Shown: positions 1 through 12,700 of the stretch, piece by piece
Position numbering within the stretch: the first letter of the stretch is position 1
Layout: every line of letters starts with the position of its first letter
Source of the DNA: Arbacia lixula
Lineage: Eukaryota > Echinodermata > Echinoidea > Arbacioida > Arbaciidae
Assembly: GCA_963669155.1 (NCBI GenBank)
Contig: OZ022587.1
Span: forward strand, 18,676,694-18,740,693
DNA: 64,000 nucleotides
Reading direction: 5' to 3'
Position numbers and translations under genes: made by a program
Notes under the pieces: generated by a model
Told to the model about the DNA's origin: nothing
Databases searched by the model: none
Seen by the model: only the letters and a program-made list of their open reading frames with translations

Positions 1-2269
1 TGATTGTAAATATCCAAAAGCCTGGAATGGAGGCTAGAGTGTACACATGTTCAGTCAGAAAATGTATGGCAAAGACAAAGCACCGAGAGGAAAGTGACAA
101 ATTGTCTAAAACCTAATCTAGCATGTGCAAACATGCCACTGCTCTTGAGAGTGATTTATCACAATGTACAGTACTTGGAAGCCTTAACTACGTCAGACCA
201 GGAAGAAATATATATTCTGTGTAAGATAAAAAGAAAAGATTACCCTAACTGAAAAATAAAAAGTGGCTTTCGCAAGTACAGTTTAACTCCCCCCTTCCCC
301 AATCCATAGTAAAAAAACTTGATTGTTGCAGAACACTAAGCCCACCAATACTTACAACTGTACTAGTTGTACTGTACTAGGATACCAAAACATTCGGACA
401 TCTTATAAGAATGGTTAATATTGTGTTAACATGTATTTCACATTTGAAAGGAAAAACACAATACATCATCAACAGCACTGCTTACTTATAATGTCATTAT
501 GATATGTTGTAATATGAATCACATATATACTAAATAAATATTATCAACATAATTAGCTTGAAGATGGAACGTAAATAAGCAAAAGGTTGAAAGAAACGTC
601 TTGTATTATTATTATAAAAGTTCATCTGTATTGGTAATTCACCTGATATCTTTTTACTGATATCTGATCACAATACAAGCAATTATGAAAGTAAATACTT
701 GGTATTGTGATCAAAACTCTAAAATAGATATCGTCTTGTAATAATATTGATAATGTTACAAATTTATCTATTTGCTATAAGATTTGAAAGAGTGAGCATA
801 AATCAGGCTGAAGTTGAGCTGCTGGTCATGCTATTTTAAGCCCCCCTCATTGCCGTAAGTCCCCCTGTGCATTCATCAAGCTTGTTTGCTATCTGTGGAG
901 AGCAGCACGGTTAATCAATCAGCAAAGAAAGACTGTGTCCTGGAATGAAGTGGGGAGACTACTAGTAGTTCCCAGGCATACTTAGAGATACTTTCTCTCT
1001 TTAGAAGAGAGAGAGGAAGTGGACTAGGGAAGGAAGGGGGTGGAGTGTCACCCCCCCCCCTCTCTCTACCCTCTCCAATTGCTGTTAAGTATACCAATTT
1101 ATCAGGGTTTGATATATCTCTCTTATACCCAAAGATTACACAACATATTGCATAACATTTGCAAAATCTGCAGAATTTATTTATGTCATTAATATTCTAT
1201 TTTTAATATTATCTGCTTCATTTTTCTTATTACATTATTTGATCCTCCTTTTTTTTTTTGCTTCTGGTATTTTATTAGGATTTGGCATTTCTCTTTTGAA
1301 CTAACAGGAAAATTACACATTCAACAATTTGAAGAATATGTTTAATGTATAAGGAATGAACATTTCTTGAATATTTTTGTCTTACACTGTATTTTGTTTC
1401 AGCGTTTGAACTCTCCTACCTTGCTTCTAGCAGTATTCATGATACCCCATTGCTCTCTGGTGCTAGCATGATAATGACATGACATTGTACACTCTTTGCC
1501 AAATCATTTTCAATGAAATTGACATTTATGGAATATTTTTTGTCTTCTCTGGTTTAATTTGCATTTCTTTTTCACCTTGCTTCTTGCAATGTTTCAAAAT
1601 TTAATATTCTCTCTTGAGCTTAGGGGCAAACAAAATAAAGTTATATAATATTTGCCAAATATGTATTATAATCTGATTAGTATTTGCCAAAATTGTATTC
1701 TAATTTTGATGTCATAAATGTAATCCTGGATATAGTCTTCTGGTTTCATTATTATTGTGTTTTTTGCTCTTTCTAGTTGGTTGCTGTATTGATACTATTG
1801 ATCTATTGTCTTGTCTTGGCTGCTCCTTCCGTGTGCATTTCAAGGGATTTACAGTTCACTGATCATCATATACCCTTCATTCTTTATTCTTCATTTTACT
1901 CACAAACGAGCAGACAAACTCACAGAGACAACATACAAAATAGGCCCTGCACATAACCATTTACAGAACACAACTTGCGTGTACACATCTAGTACTTACT
2001 GAAATAACCTTCCTGCTGTGCCGCATCTATTTCAAAACATGTATAATCTTTTAAGCTCCCTTCTTCGTATTTCTGTGACAATCGAGCAGATTATGCAATA
2101 TCCTGACAATTATCCTCCTCCCCCCTCCCCCCCCCCCCAAAAAAAAAAAAAAATCTTGACTGATAGACGTGATAGTTATACAGTTGAGTGATTTTTGATC
2201 CTTGTTCTAATGTTTGAATGAGATAATTTATTTAGTCTGAAACTCTGAATAGAGTGAGAGAGATAAAGG

Positions 2270-2349
2270 GAGGTGGGGAGAGAGAGAGAGAGAGAGATAA
2301 AGTATATTTTTTGTGTCTGTGTGCCAGTGTTTTTGAATATGTATGTGAT

Positions 2350-2397
<48 letters not shown>

Positions 2398-2466
2398 AAG
2401 AGGGAGAGAGAGGGAGAGAGAGGGAGAGAGAGAGAGAACAAAGAAAGGGAGAGAGAGATAGAGAGA

Positions 2467-2522
<56 letters not shown>

Positions 2523-2547
2523 GAGACAGAGAGAGAGAGAGAAGGAC

Positions 2548-2578
<31 letters not shown>

Positions 2579-2583
2579 GAGAC

Positions 2584-2614
<31 letters not shown>

Positions 2615-2622
2615 GAGGAGAA
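2270..2622. repeat. GA / GACA microsatellite
   Basis: Long runs of GAGA are mixed with blocks of GACA and interrupted by a G-run near 2388. The open frames across this tract on both strands (Arg/Glu-rich on plus, Ser/Leu-rich on minus) come from the dinucleotide repeat and are not genes. Confidence 0.95.
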
Positions 2623-4260
2623 AGGTTTCTACAAATCTTCTTGAGACTACCGATATATCCAGGCTGACCATAGCTTACTTGTAGAGAGATTGGTTGAGGC
2701 AAAGGGTGAGTGAGAGAGATATAAAATGGAGATAGAGCTTGACATTAAGTGAACATACTTCTACATATCCAATGATTAATTATTAAGTTAAGAAACATGT
2801 TTGTTCAATATACATGTATGTCTGCTCTCTGTTTCATAGTGGTATTAATTACTATAGCACTCAAATCAGAATTAATCATATTTGAGGTACACATTGTCAC
2901 GCTTTGACTGTAAGGTTGAACAAACTTTTATCATCCAGTTGAACACACTTTTCTTACTCAGTTGCAGGCTTGTGATCAATGGTTTTGTAGATATGGCTAC
3001 ATAAGGAGTATGAATATTCTCTACATATCAAAATGTTTTGATTCTGCTGAGAGAGTGATATTCTGTTTGTATCCGCAGAAGACACAAAACTGAACACCAT
3101 CATGGCATGTTATCTGCATAAATTGCTTTAATAACTCATTCAATTATAAAATAAACTATATTCATTTGATTTTACTTCATATAAGTATCACCTTTAAAAG
3201 CAATTTAACATCAGGGTCGACTTTCCCTGTAGCATAGAAAGTCACTTCTCACCCAAGGAGTCAGTGTGATGGTACATATACTGTATATGGTCCCTGCGTC
3301 ACCTTACCAGTGGGATCACATCCCCTATGTAGGCAATACCAGAATGCTCCACCGCCAAAGGACGAGCGTGACGCTCATGAATAAACAAAGTGTTGTAGCA
3401 GCAGGGAGAAAATTAAAAATTAATTTGCTTATGTGGGGTTTGAGGGGGGGGGGGGGGGGCTACTTTTCAAGGCTGGTGCCATGAAACAAATACCTTCAAA
3501 TGTGTTATGTAAATACTAAGATGAGGTAAAATGATATGATGCATGGGCTGTTTTTGTATGAAAAAACACCTTGAAACATGTATGCGTAATACCTACTGTG
3601 GATGAGGTAAAATGATTTTATACAGGGGCTGTATTTGAATAAAAATCACCTTGTAACCTTTAATTAAAAATGAGTAAAACACGATTTTTCGTCCCCAAAA
3701 TGCTTTAAAGAGCCCTGGAAAATGTTACAAGAGCCCCCCTCCAAATTCTCATCAAGACAATGTAAAATTGTAGCCAAATGGCTAATGTGATCAAAAAGTA
3801 GCCCCCCCCCCCAATTTTTAATTAACATTTTCCCTAGAAGGAGCATTAAAATAGATTGTTTAAAATATTCATCTAAGGCCTAATTGAAAATATGTGATTC
3901 AAAATCTAACAAATATATATTCAATAATGTTAAGTTATGAAGTAAAAGAAAAATCAGGATGCACATGAACAAGTTAAGACCAAAGAAGAGGAGGAGAAGA
4001 GGTAGAAGAAGAAAAGCTATCAATTGATCCAGTAGCTTACAACAATCCCTAACTGCAGTTTCTTTCATCAATTTGATTAATGGCATAAGCACACAGATCA
4101 CTGTCAATATGTTTACCTATGATGTTACGTACACAGCTATTCTGAGTGGTAGGTAATTGCGAAATGCAAACATTTAGTAGTAGGTGAGATGTTCTGAATC
4201 TAATTGTAAAGTGATTTCCACAGAATAAACAGTGATATTCTTTCCCTAGCTCCCTCTCAG

Positions 4261-4660
4261 TTTTTTTTTCTCTCTCTCACTCTCTCTCTCTCACACACAC
4301 ACTCTCTCTCTCTTTCTCTCTTTTTCTCTCTCTCTCTTCCCCACTCTCTCTCCTTCTCTTGCTCTTCTTTTTCCCTGTTCATGTTCTCTATCCCCTGCTC
4401 TCCCTCTCATTCTTTGTATCTACATTAGTACTCTCTTTGCTCCTTTCTCTATCTTTCTCCCTCTTCCTCTGTCTTCTTCCATCTCTTTCTTCTCTCTCCT
4501 ATTCCTCCTTCTCTCTCTTTCTCTCTATTGTACTCCCTCTTTCTCTCTTCCCCCTATCTCGCTCTATATACCTATTTCTGTCTCCTCTCTCATATTTTCT
4601 CATTCCCCCTCTCCTCTCTTTCTTTCTTTCTTCCTTTTCTCCTCCTTTCCTTCTCTCTCT
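4261..4660. repeat. CT-rich low-complexity tract
   Basis: A polypyrimidine tract of CTCT, TTTC and CCCT repeats about 400 bp long, including a short CACACA run near 4292. It lies about 630 bp before the first recognised ABCG exon. The Ser/Leu/Phe-rich open frame in it is a composition artefact. Confidence 0.9.
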
Positions 4661-5291
4661 GTTATCCTGATGACAAACTGTAGATAATACAAGATTTTCT
4701 TTTCAAGTATTTCTTTTCGTCCCTATTGAAAGAACATAACATGCACATACTTTAACATCCTGTAAATACGTAGATTTTGATAACAGAAAAACATGAAAGA
4801 ATCAAATAAGTGAAAGCTTGACAAATATCCATTAAATGAGAACAGAGTTGTGAATTTTTTAAGTTGTAATTGTATGACGTCTTTTGCAAGCTACTCTGCT
4901 GTAAGTTGTGTACTTATTTTTTTTTTTAAATTTCAATTTTTTTTAGAAGGATCATTTCACCTTAACATTTAATCCCTTGCTCAATTAGATTTTCAGGCAT
5001 CGTGAACCATGATGCAGTTAGGATGTTGAAAACATGGACCTTCAGTAACCAAAAGGAGTAAACCTAACCCTGGACTTTCCCTTAAAACTTAAAACTGTGC
5101 ATACTATGTGCAAACCTGTTTATTCACTTGTCATTTTAACAAGATTTCTTTATAAAAGGGTAATTTGGCTAGGCCCCAAGCGCCCCGTTCAAATAGGAGT
5201 GGACTATAGCACTCTTACATTAAAATACTTACTAAATACATTTAAATGAATGATTAAATTCATATTGCTTCTAATTCTCTCTCCCTTCCAG

Positions 5292-5486
5292 ATCTTGATA
5301 ACCGGAAGTCTCCAGGCCAGGTGTCTCCAGCCGGCTCTAGCCCCAGGTCAGTGCTCAAGATGGCCGAAGCCCAGACCCCAGACACCCAGAAGCTGACCAA
5401 CCTCCCCAGCCGGCCACCGGTCAAGCTAGAGTGTGTGGACATCACCTATAGCATCCAGGAAGGCAGTTGCTGCAAGAGAAAGAAAG
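5292..5486 (+). CDS. ABCG1/4: ABCG exon A: N-terminal region and start of the cassette
   Basis: The acceptor CCTTCCAG ends at 5291 and the donor AAAG|GTGGGT begins at 5487. The frame runs from two bases of a split codon. An in-frame ATG at 5360 has A at -3 and G at +4, so it is a good start candidate, but the frame is open for the whole exon and translation may begin in an exon further upstream. The last part, with [18 protein letters not shown], matches the beginning of the ABCG1/4 nucleotide-binding domain. The exon ends in phase 1. Confidence 0.88.
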
Positions 5487-8400
5487 GTGGGTCAGTGAAA
5501 AGATTGCCAGGGGCGCAGGAAGATTTAGCTCCTGTGATTCCAAAGATGCCCCCCTTGAAAACAAAAGTGCCCCTGTGAAATTCTCCCTATCACATATAGC
5601 TCTCCAAATCTGAACGTGTGTGGTGCTCTAATTTTTTTACCTTTAACTCTTGGGATATGAACTTCTGGTTCACTGACATTCTATTGCCATTATCTTGCTT
5701 GTGTTATTTCATTCTTTCATTAGTCCATCCATAATCAATGATGAGGTAGGCAAAAACATTGCCGAGAGTGATTGGTGGTATTTTTTTCAAGTCCTTCGTC
5801 CATGTAACAACCCTTCCATTTTAATATTACGAGGTTTATGGGAGTCGAAATGACAGATTCTGTGTGTTATTGCTTGAATTGAATATGTAAATGTCTCAAA
5901 ACAGGAATCAGCAGTAAGTATACCCTAAGGATAAAATGTATGAAATTTCACAGTCATAGCTTGTCAAACATTTTCTGGAAAAGTGAAAAATCTGTTGTGT
6001 TTGCATCTGAGACGCAGTGTCCATAGTTTACATTCATCTACTGTATTGTAGCAAGCATCTGTGCAGTGGCCCTCGCACACACTGCTTGTATTACTCCAGA
6101 CAATCACTTACCTCTGTGCAAACCATTCGGAGTGGAGAACCGTGATGTGTGGCCTCGGTCTCTAGGCTACAGAACTGCAAAAGTTTAGGACGACCCGTCC
6201 GGAAACCTGGAAATCTTGTGATCTCTTTATTTTCATTCAAAGACAGTACGAGCTCCATTAGTGGGAGGGAAGTTCATCTGTTCCTCTGTCTCTAGGCTAC
6301 AGAACTGCAAAAGTTTAGGACGACCCGTCAGAAACCTCCTGGAAATCTTGTGATCTCTTTATTTTCATTCAAAGTCTGTACGAGCTCCATCAGTGGGAGG
6401 GAAGTTTTAACAAACTTTGTTTTTTTTACCTGGAAAGGACTACCCTGTCTTAAATTGATATTCATTGATTTTAAATACGGTTGAATTTGATATCATTGTA
6501 AAGTTTATGACTTAATGATCATTATAACGCTAATCCCAAACTTTAAAACAAACCAGGAGCTCAGAAATATCCAAACAAAAACTACTCAAATTCCCTCTCG
6601 AAATCTGTCCAATTTACGTCCCGTAAAATAGGCCACAATGCATGACGTAACTGAATGTCCATGATTTCATTTGACAATCGGTCACGTGCAGCTTTCGTGT
6701 ACGTACCGAACAGCAATTACTTTTCGCGAACTGAACTATTTTTTAGACTTCAACAATGAGTTGGACCTCGATTTAGATTTTGAAATCGACAATTTTGAAG
6801 AAGAACTTGTAGACGAGAGTATTAGCTCTAGTACTGGACCAGATAGTGAAATCGATGAAGGTGAAGTGGGAGATTTTGATGATGAATCAAACGCTCCTCA
6901 GGCTCGAGCTGCGAGTACAAATGGTGTTGTTACGGACGCTGTAGAGATTGCTTACCGGCATGAACCAGAACCAGAACTTCCATGTTGATCTCGATCTACA
7001 AATGGAAAACTACCGGGATGCTAGGCCAAGGGGCAACCAGGATCATGCCAGGCTTGATCCAAACAGCACCGAAAATTGGTATGTGGTTGAAATGATTTAG
7101 ACTAGAGGGTATTTATTTTTTCCAAAACTTAGTGCGCGAGTTTGCAATAACCGTGGGCCCGATCCGTGCAGTAGCTCAGCGTAGCCGTAGCAGTACGCGC
7201 TATTAAAGTCGAGCTAGCTACCGGTCGGCCGGGACGAAACAGAAAAAAGAACAGGACTCGATTGTTCTGTCAACAATCCTGATGAAATTGTATAAGATTA
7301 AAACTACGATGCAGACATGTACATGTACTACGATACCGTTCATGTTGACAAACCAGTTTATATTTCGCGCAATAAGAGACCACAAGTATAGTACACAATG
7401 TACATACATGCAAAAGTTGTTGTCAGTTGATTGTCTTTCCCTAATTTCCCTTGCGAGCAGAAATATCGAACGATGAGCAGAGAGTTGATGAAAGGAAAAT
7501 GCGCAATACCCATACATGTGTACGTGAGCGATCGCGAGCATGCATTGTAATCATGGAATGCGAATGCACCTGTAAGGCTATACCGTACGATATGCAGTCG
7601 CGATATGCATGGGCTATAATGACGTACGCGCGTGTGCATAATCGTACTGCAGTATGTATGACGTTGAACGTCAACAAATCTTTCGAGAAAAATATAAATG
7701 GGTCTATAGAGTGTTTGACATCTAGATTATATTATCTCAAGTCTTCTATCAACATTATTTGAGATATATGTAAGCCTTAATTGAAAGGTCGTTAGAAGGC
7801 ATAACCTCTACAAAACGTACAAGTGCAAGAAAACTAACTTTTCCGAACGACAGCTCGTATTAAATTCAGTAGACTCGACTTCGTATTTCAATGTAAAACC
7901 TCCCGATAAAGGTCAGAATATTTTCATTTTTCTTACTTTATTATTGATGAGATTATTTTTCTTAGATTTGTGCAAGACTTACTCAAATGTTACTAACAAG
8001 AAAAATCTAAAAGACAGTGAAATATAGCCTTAAATGGTATATTTAGTCAGGACGATATAGCTCGCTATACGTATAAAACACGTAATGTAGCGGCTGGAGA
8101 TGGCTAACGTGCCCATTCACCTTACGTCATCAAAAATCGCTCTTTTCGCGGACGGCAAACGGCAGGGTTCGTAGCATTATGAGATGCGTTACAAAAACTG
8201 TTTTGATTTCTTTTGTGTTATTTTATAAGCGAAATAATGAATAAATTTGACTTCTACACACTTTCAGCTTTCCATTGATATATGGATCGCTATATTTTTG
8301 GATTTTCTATGAATATCAACTTTAAATGCACAGGGTGTTGATTTTGTAAGATAGGCCTTGTAAAGTACTGCTAGTTTTTTTAACAAAACAGTTTAACTAA

Positions 8401-9454
8401 TAACTACTTTGTAGAAAATAATGAAATATTAGGTAACACCATTATTTCTTTGTCAAAAAAAAAACAATAGAAAAGGGGAATTTATGGAATTATACAGCAC
8501 TTAACACTGGGCAGAGCATCTTGCATGTGTCGTTACAAAATTAAAACTTAAAAAACATGGATTTTGTATTCTTTGACAGCTTTTCATCAAATTTTAATTG
8601 ATATGTTGTTTTCATTTTTCTGCTTAAATTAATACCAATTTAACAGCAAGGTGGAATTTTCCATTAATTTGTTTTCTCTGTCAGTTTCACATCTTACAAA
8701 CAGTTTGTATGTCCTTGGGATTCATGCTTTATTTCACAGATTTTTATTGCCAGAGGGATACAATGCCTAACGTGCATTGATCCATGTACCCTTTGTGCAA
8801 TAAAGCCTTCATCATTAATTCCACAATGCAGTGCACCTCATACATGCAGTTTTCATTGTTCGTATACAATATTTGTAACAATGAACCTGTTGTATGAACC
8901 AATTGACATGCATTTCATTTACCAGTAATGAAAATGATAAAGATGGACTGATCACATATAGTGCATTGAGGAAATTGACTTGTGTACTGGAAATATGCTG
9001 TGTTTCAAAAGTTTGTTGAACTTCTAGTCCACTCAGATGCTGTTGTGCAACCATACAAAAAAAAAATACTTGGGAAGAAGAATAGGCATTCAATTTATTC
9101 TCACGTCAAGGCTGTGGACATTTTTTTTTACCGCTTGTCTCACGACTACAACTGCTTTTCATACTGAATACCCAAACACATACACTAGACATTCTTGTGT
9201 TATGTTTGTGACATAGTGAGAAAGAGAATGAGAGGTTAGCTTGATTCTTGTTTGATCTGACTTAGTTGTAATTGCCATGCAAGACAAAAATCACAGCTTA
9301 GAGCTGAGACTAGGATTACTGTGAAATGTAATCTGAGTCATGTCCAGAACTTACCCAGGATGTGGTTTTATAGGTTATTCATTCTTATGTAAAGGATTAT
9401 ACTTTACATAGGAGAGAGAGAGAGAGAGAGAGTGTGTGTGTGTATGTGTGTACA

Positions 9455-9487
<33 letters not shown>

Positions 9488-9704
9488 GAGAGAGAGAGTG
9501 AGAGAGAGGGACAGACAGACATACAGAGAGAGATAGAGGCAGAGATAGAAAGACGGAGAGAGACAGAGAGAGACACGGAGAAAGGGAGAGACAGAGAGAG
9601 ACAGAGAGAAACAGGCAGAGATAGATAGTGAGAGAAAGAGAGAGTGTGTGAGAGAGAAAGAGAGAGGGAGATATAGAGAGAAGTGAAGAGTGACACAGAC
9701 AGAG

Positions 9705-9758
<54 letters not shown>

Positions 9759-12700
9759 GGCAAAAGAGGAAAGTTTGGATCTAGAGAAAAAATGAAGATA
9801 AAGAGAAAGAGAGAGTTCTAGTGACAGAGAAAGGGGGCTGAAAGGAACATATATAGTTCAATTATTTTATCATGTCTTTATTTTGAAGTAACCATTTAAT
9901 GCCTTCAATATTAAGTGATATTTTCACTTCCACAATTTTATTTTTCTGTCCAAATTGAAAGGAAATGTCCAACTAGAGCCATATTCATGAAACCTTACCT
10001 AGCCTAGGTAATTACTGAAGTGCATTCCACTAGATACATGTTAAGTAACTTACTAGTTAGAAAGTTTTCATGAACATTGCTCAGACCTATACCTCTCTAG
10101 TTACTGTAAAGCTCAAAACTTTGGATCGGTTGGTATGTTAGTAACTGCCAAGATTGCTTATAAAAAACACTCATTAAAGTTATAATGGGCAGCATTTTGT
10201 TGACACGGAAGGGATTACCGCTTGATATGCCTCTGTCGCATGTTTCAGCAGTAGATTACACAACAGCTCTTTTTCTGGCACCGAGGCAGTCCAGAGAACA
10301 TTGTTTTACGTTCTCCCACGCCAAGTACAACAACATCAGGAATCAGGAAGCAGCTATTACTACCTGAAATGATTACTCGTGGACAATTTCTCAAGCCCCC
10401 TTCCAATGAAAAATAGCACTCTCAATCTAGGAGATATGTCCTTATGTCGAAACCATGCTGTCACAGTAAGTTTAATTACATGTATCTGATCAAAAGCTAT
10501 TAAAGACAGGGAGCCCTTTTGCAGGTCTAAAATAAATATTAATTTGTAAATACCACGGAAAATGGACAAATTATAAATAAGAAGTTTCCTCCCAATGATA
10601 AAACTGGAAACTGACTCTGAGTGGAATTATATTGATTGCTAGATCTCAATTCAATTAAATTGAATTCATTTATTCATTTCATTTCGAGTAGATTTGGGCG
10701 GGTCATCCAAACCTTGAGCATAGAGACTCCCGGAGACCTAGCTAGCCTCCAGAGGTGCATCTTCATTGGCCCGATCAGATGAAATAGCGAGCTAGTTTGC
10801 TGATCGCGTCTTCATTAGCTCGAAACTTGGGATACGTAAGCTCGAAACTATGGATACATAAATTATCTCGATGTTCGCACATACACAGTGTGCGATGGGA
10901 ATAGGCCATGACTGCATGGCTTTGGTTGTGAGCTCGCAAAAAACTTAATGCTGATGCATGCCGGGATTGAGAAAATTTCAGGCCAATGAAGACGCTCCGA
11001 GCTAGCTCCATCTAGCCCAAGATTTTTTGGGAAATTTTCTCGACCAAATAGCTAGCTACATGTATTTCGCCTGATCTGGCTAATGAAGATGCAAATAGCT
11101 AGCTATTTCGTGATCTGGCTAGCTAACCCGATCAGAACAAGCTAGCTATTTTGCCCACATAGGGCTTAATGAAGACACCCTTTACAAAGAAATATAGCCC
11201 TGACCAGATCCAGTTATTACTTGTATAACCCACGGACTAAAAACTACTGGTACTGCGTTTAAATACGTGTTATGTCTGCAACATAATTCAATTCTTAGAA
11301 GGGATTGAAGGCTATAATGTAACAATTAGCCTGGTTACTGCACAATTCTTAAAGGGAAAGTGCACCCTGAAAGTAAATTGGTTTTGATTATGAGGGTTTC
11401 ACAAAATCTGCCAAAGGATGAAAAATTTATGATTGTTTTTATTTTGTGACGTCACTTGTGAGCTGCTCTGCCAAAAGTTATGTGCTGTGTGATTCCATAA
11501 ATATCCCTTTTTTTCTATTTTTTCACGAAGAAATAAATCTCTTTCACAGAGGTGTGTGAAAACATGGGTCTGATAATGTTTGAAATGCACAGCTAAAATG
11601 GTTTGCATCCTTTTGAGAAAATGGAACATTTCTCTAAGAAAGTTCCACAAATGTGATCTTGAATGGTAGCAAAACAATTAAACTACTGATTGCACACATC
11701 AACCACAATAAGATGTAATAACAAAGTACTGAAAACGTGTTTTGGTAGCCGCATAGGCATATACCCAGTTTCCGTTTCTGAGTTGGGCATGTAAGAAGCG
11801 GGTATACCCTGTTCTAGAAGTAAATGGGTTAATGCGTTTTACGCTGTGGAGAACAGGAATCGTTGTTCTAGATATAAGCTCCTCTGTAATCTATAATATT
11901 GTTATTACATTATGAAGGTGCTGGATGAAATCATGAACTTCATTACTAGAGTGTTCCACAGACTACAGGAGGCCCTCAAGAATAAATACATAGATATTAA
12001 AGGGGCATACAACTGAGTTATTGTGGCGTGATATTGTTTTTCGAGGGCGTTGCAATAGGTATTGTGCCAATTTTGACTCATGATGACAGCCCTGTATTCA
12101 TGTCGATATTTTGTTCAATCTTTGACCCATTCTTTACTGAGCCCTGGGCTAGCTTTTTCTACTCAGATACTGAGCAGCATGACTCCCCTGTAATCTGCTG
12201 TCCAGACAATAGAGAACTGGCTATGCATAAACGTCAAATTCCTTACTGGGCACATTTAAGCCACACCCCTTTGGTTACAGCAGACTGCAGTTCCATGCCA
12301 AATCTAGACAAACTTCTAGACCATGGTTCACAAAGTCAGAAATTCTAACCTTCAGCAAAAATGTTTTATGAAGTATAAAACATCAAGTACAAGATAAACC
12401 ACAATAAGAAAATATATATTTTGGTCAATAATTACAAAAAACGTACTTACAATTCAACTCAGAAGAGTAACAATTGATTTGTTGTTTATCTCTGCCCCCT
12501 CCTCCTCGTCTTCTCCTTCAGAATGCAAGACGATCCTGAGCGGTCTGTCGGGCTGCTTCCTGCCTGGTGAGCTGATTGCCATCATGGGACCATCAGGAGC
12601 TGGCAAGTCATCCTTCATGAACGTCTTGGCTGGATACAAGTACGTCTTGTCCGTGTCTAATCAGGAGAGATATTTACTAGGCCCCCCCCCCCCATCCCTA

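Larger units (their letters stand above)
1..5291. other. Non-coding stretch upstream of the first recognised ABCG exon
   Basis: I see no exon I can support here. The stretch is AT-rich and holds a GA/GACA microsatellite (about 2270-2622), a CT-rich tract (about 4261-4660) and short C or G homopolymers near 1050, 2120, 3445 and 3800. The ABCG exon at 5292 begins with two bases of a split codon, so if its reading frame is used from the exon start there must be a further 5' exon here or to the left of the window. I could not locate one. Confidence 0.6.
5487..12521 (+). other. ABCG intron A-B (7.0 kb)
   Basis: Contains a dispersed repeat with an internal duplication (about 5885-6410), a broken acidic open frame (6671-7078), a stretch relatively rich in CpG (about 7100-7700), a GA/GT microsatellite (9413-9755), a TIR element (10754-11180) and a dispersed repeat shared with 25.7 kb (12125-12350). 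I see nothing that looks like an ABCG exon between 7700 and 9400. Confidence 0.6.

Noticed and set aside
2228-2702. Open frames of Ser/Leu or Arg/Glu repeats, also at 4359-4670, 9375-9763, 14765-15320, 15517-15960 and 30557-31141
   Set aside because: They are translations of GA/CT/GT microsatellites, open in several registers on both strands.
7358-7762. Several overlapping frames on both strands in a CpG-richer stretch
   Set aside because: No conserved motif, no splice context and no consistent frame; composition alone explains them.
12028-12348. 106-codon plus-strand frame before exon B
   Set aside because: It overlaps a dispersed repeat whose other copy (25680-26415) does not keep the frame; no motif or splice context.
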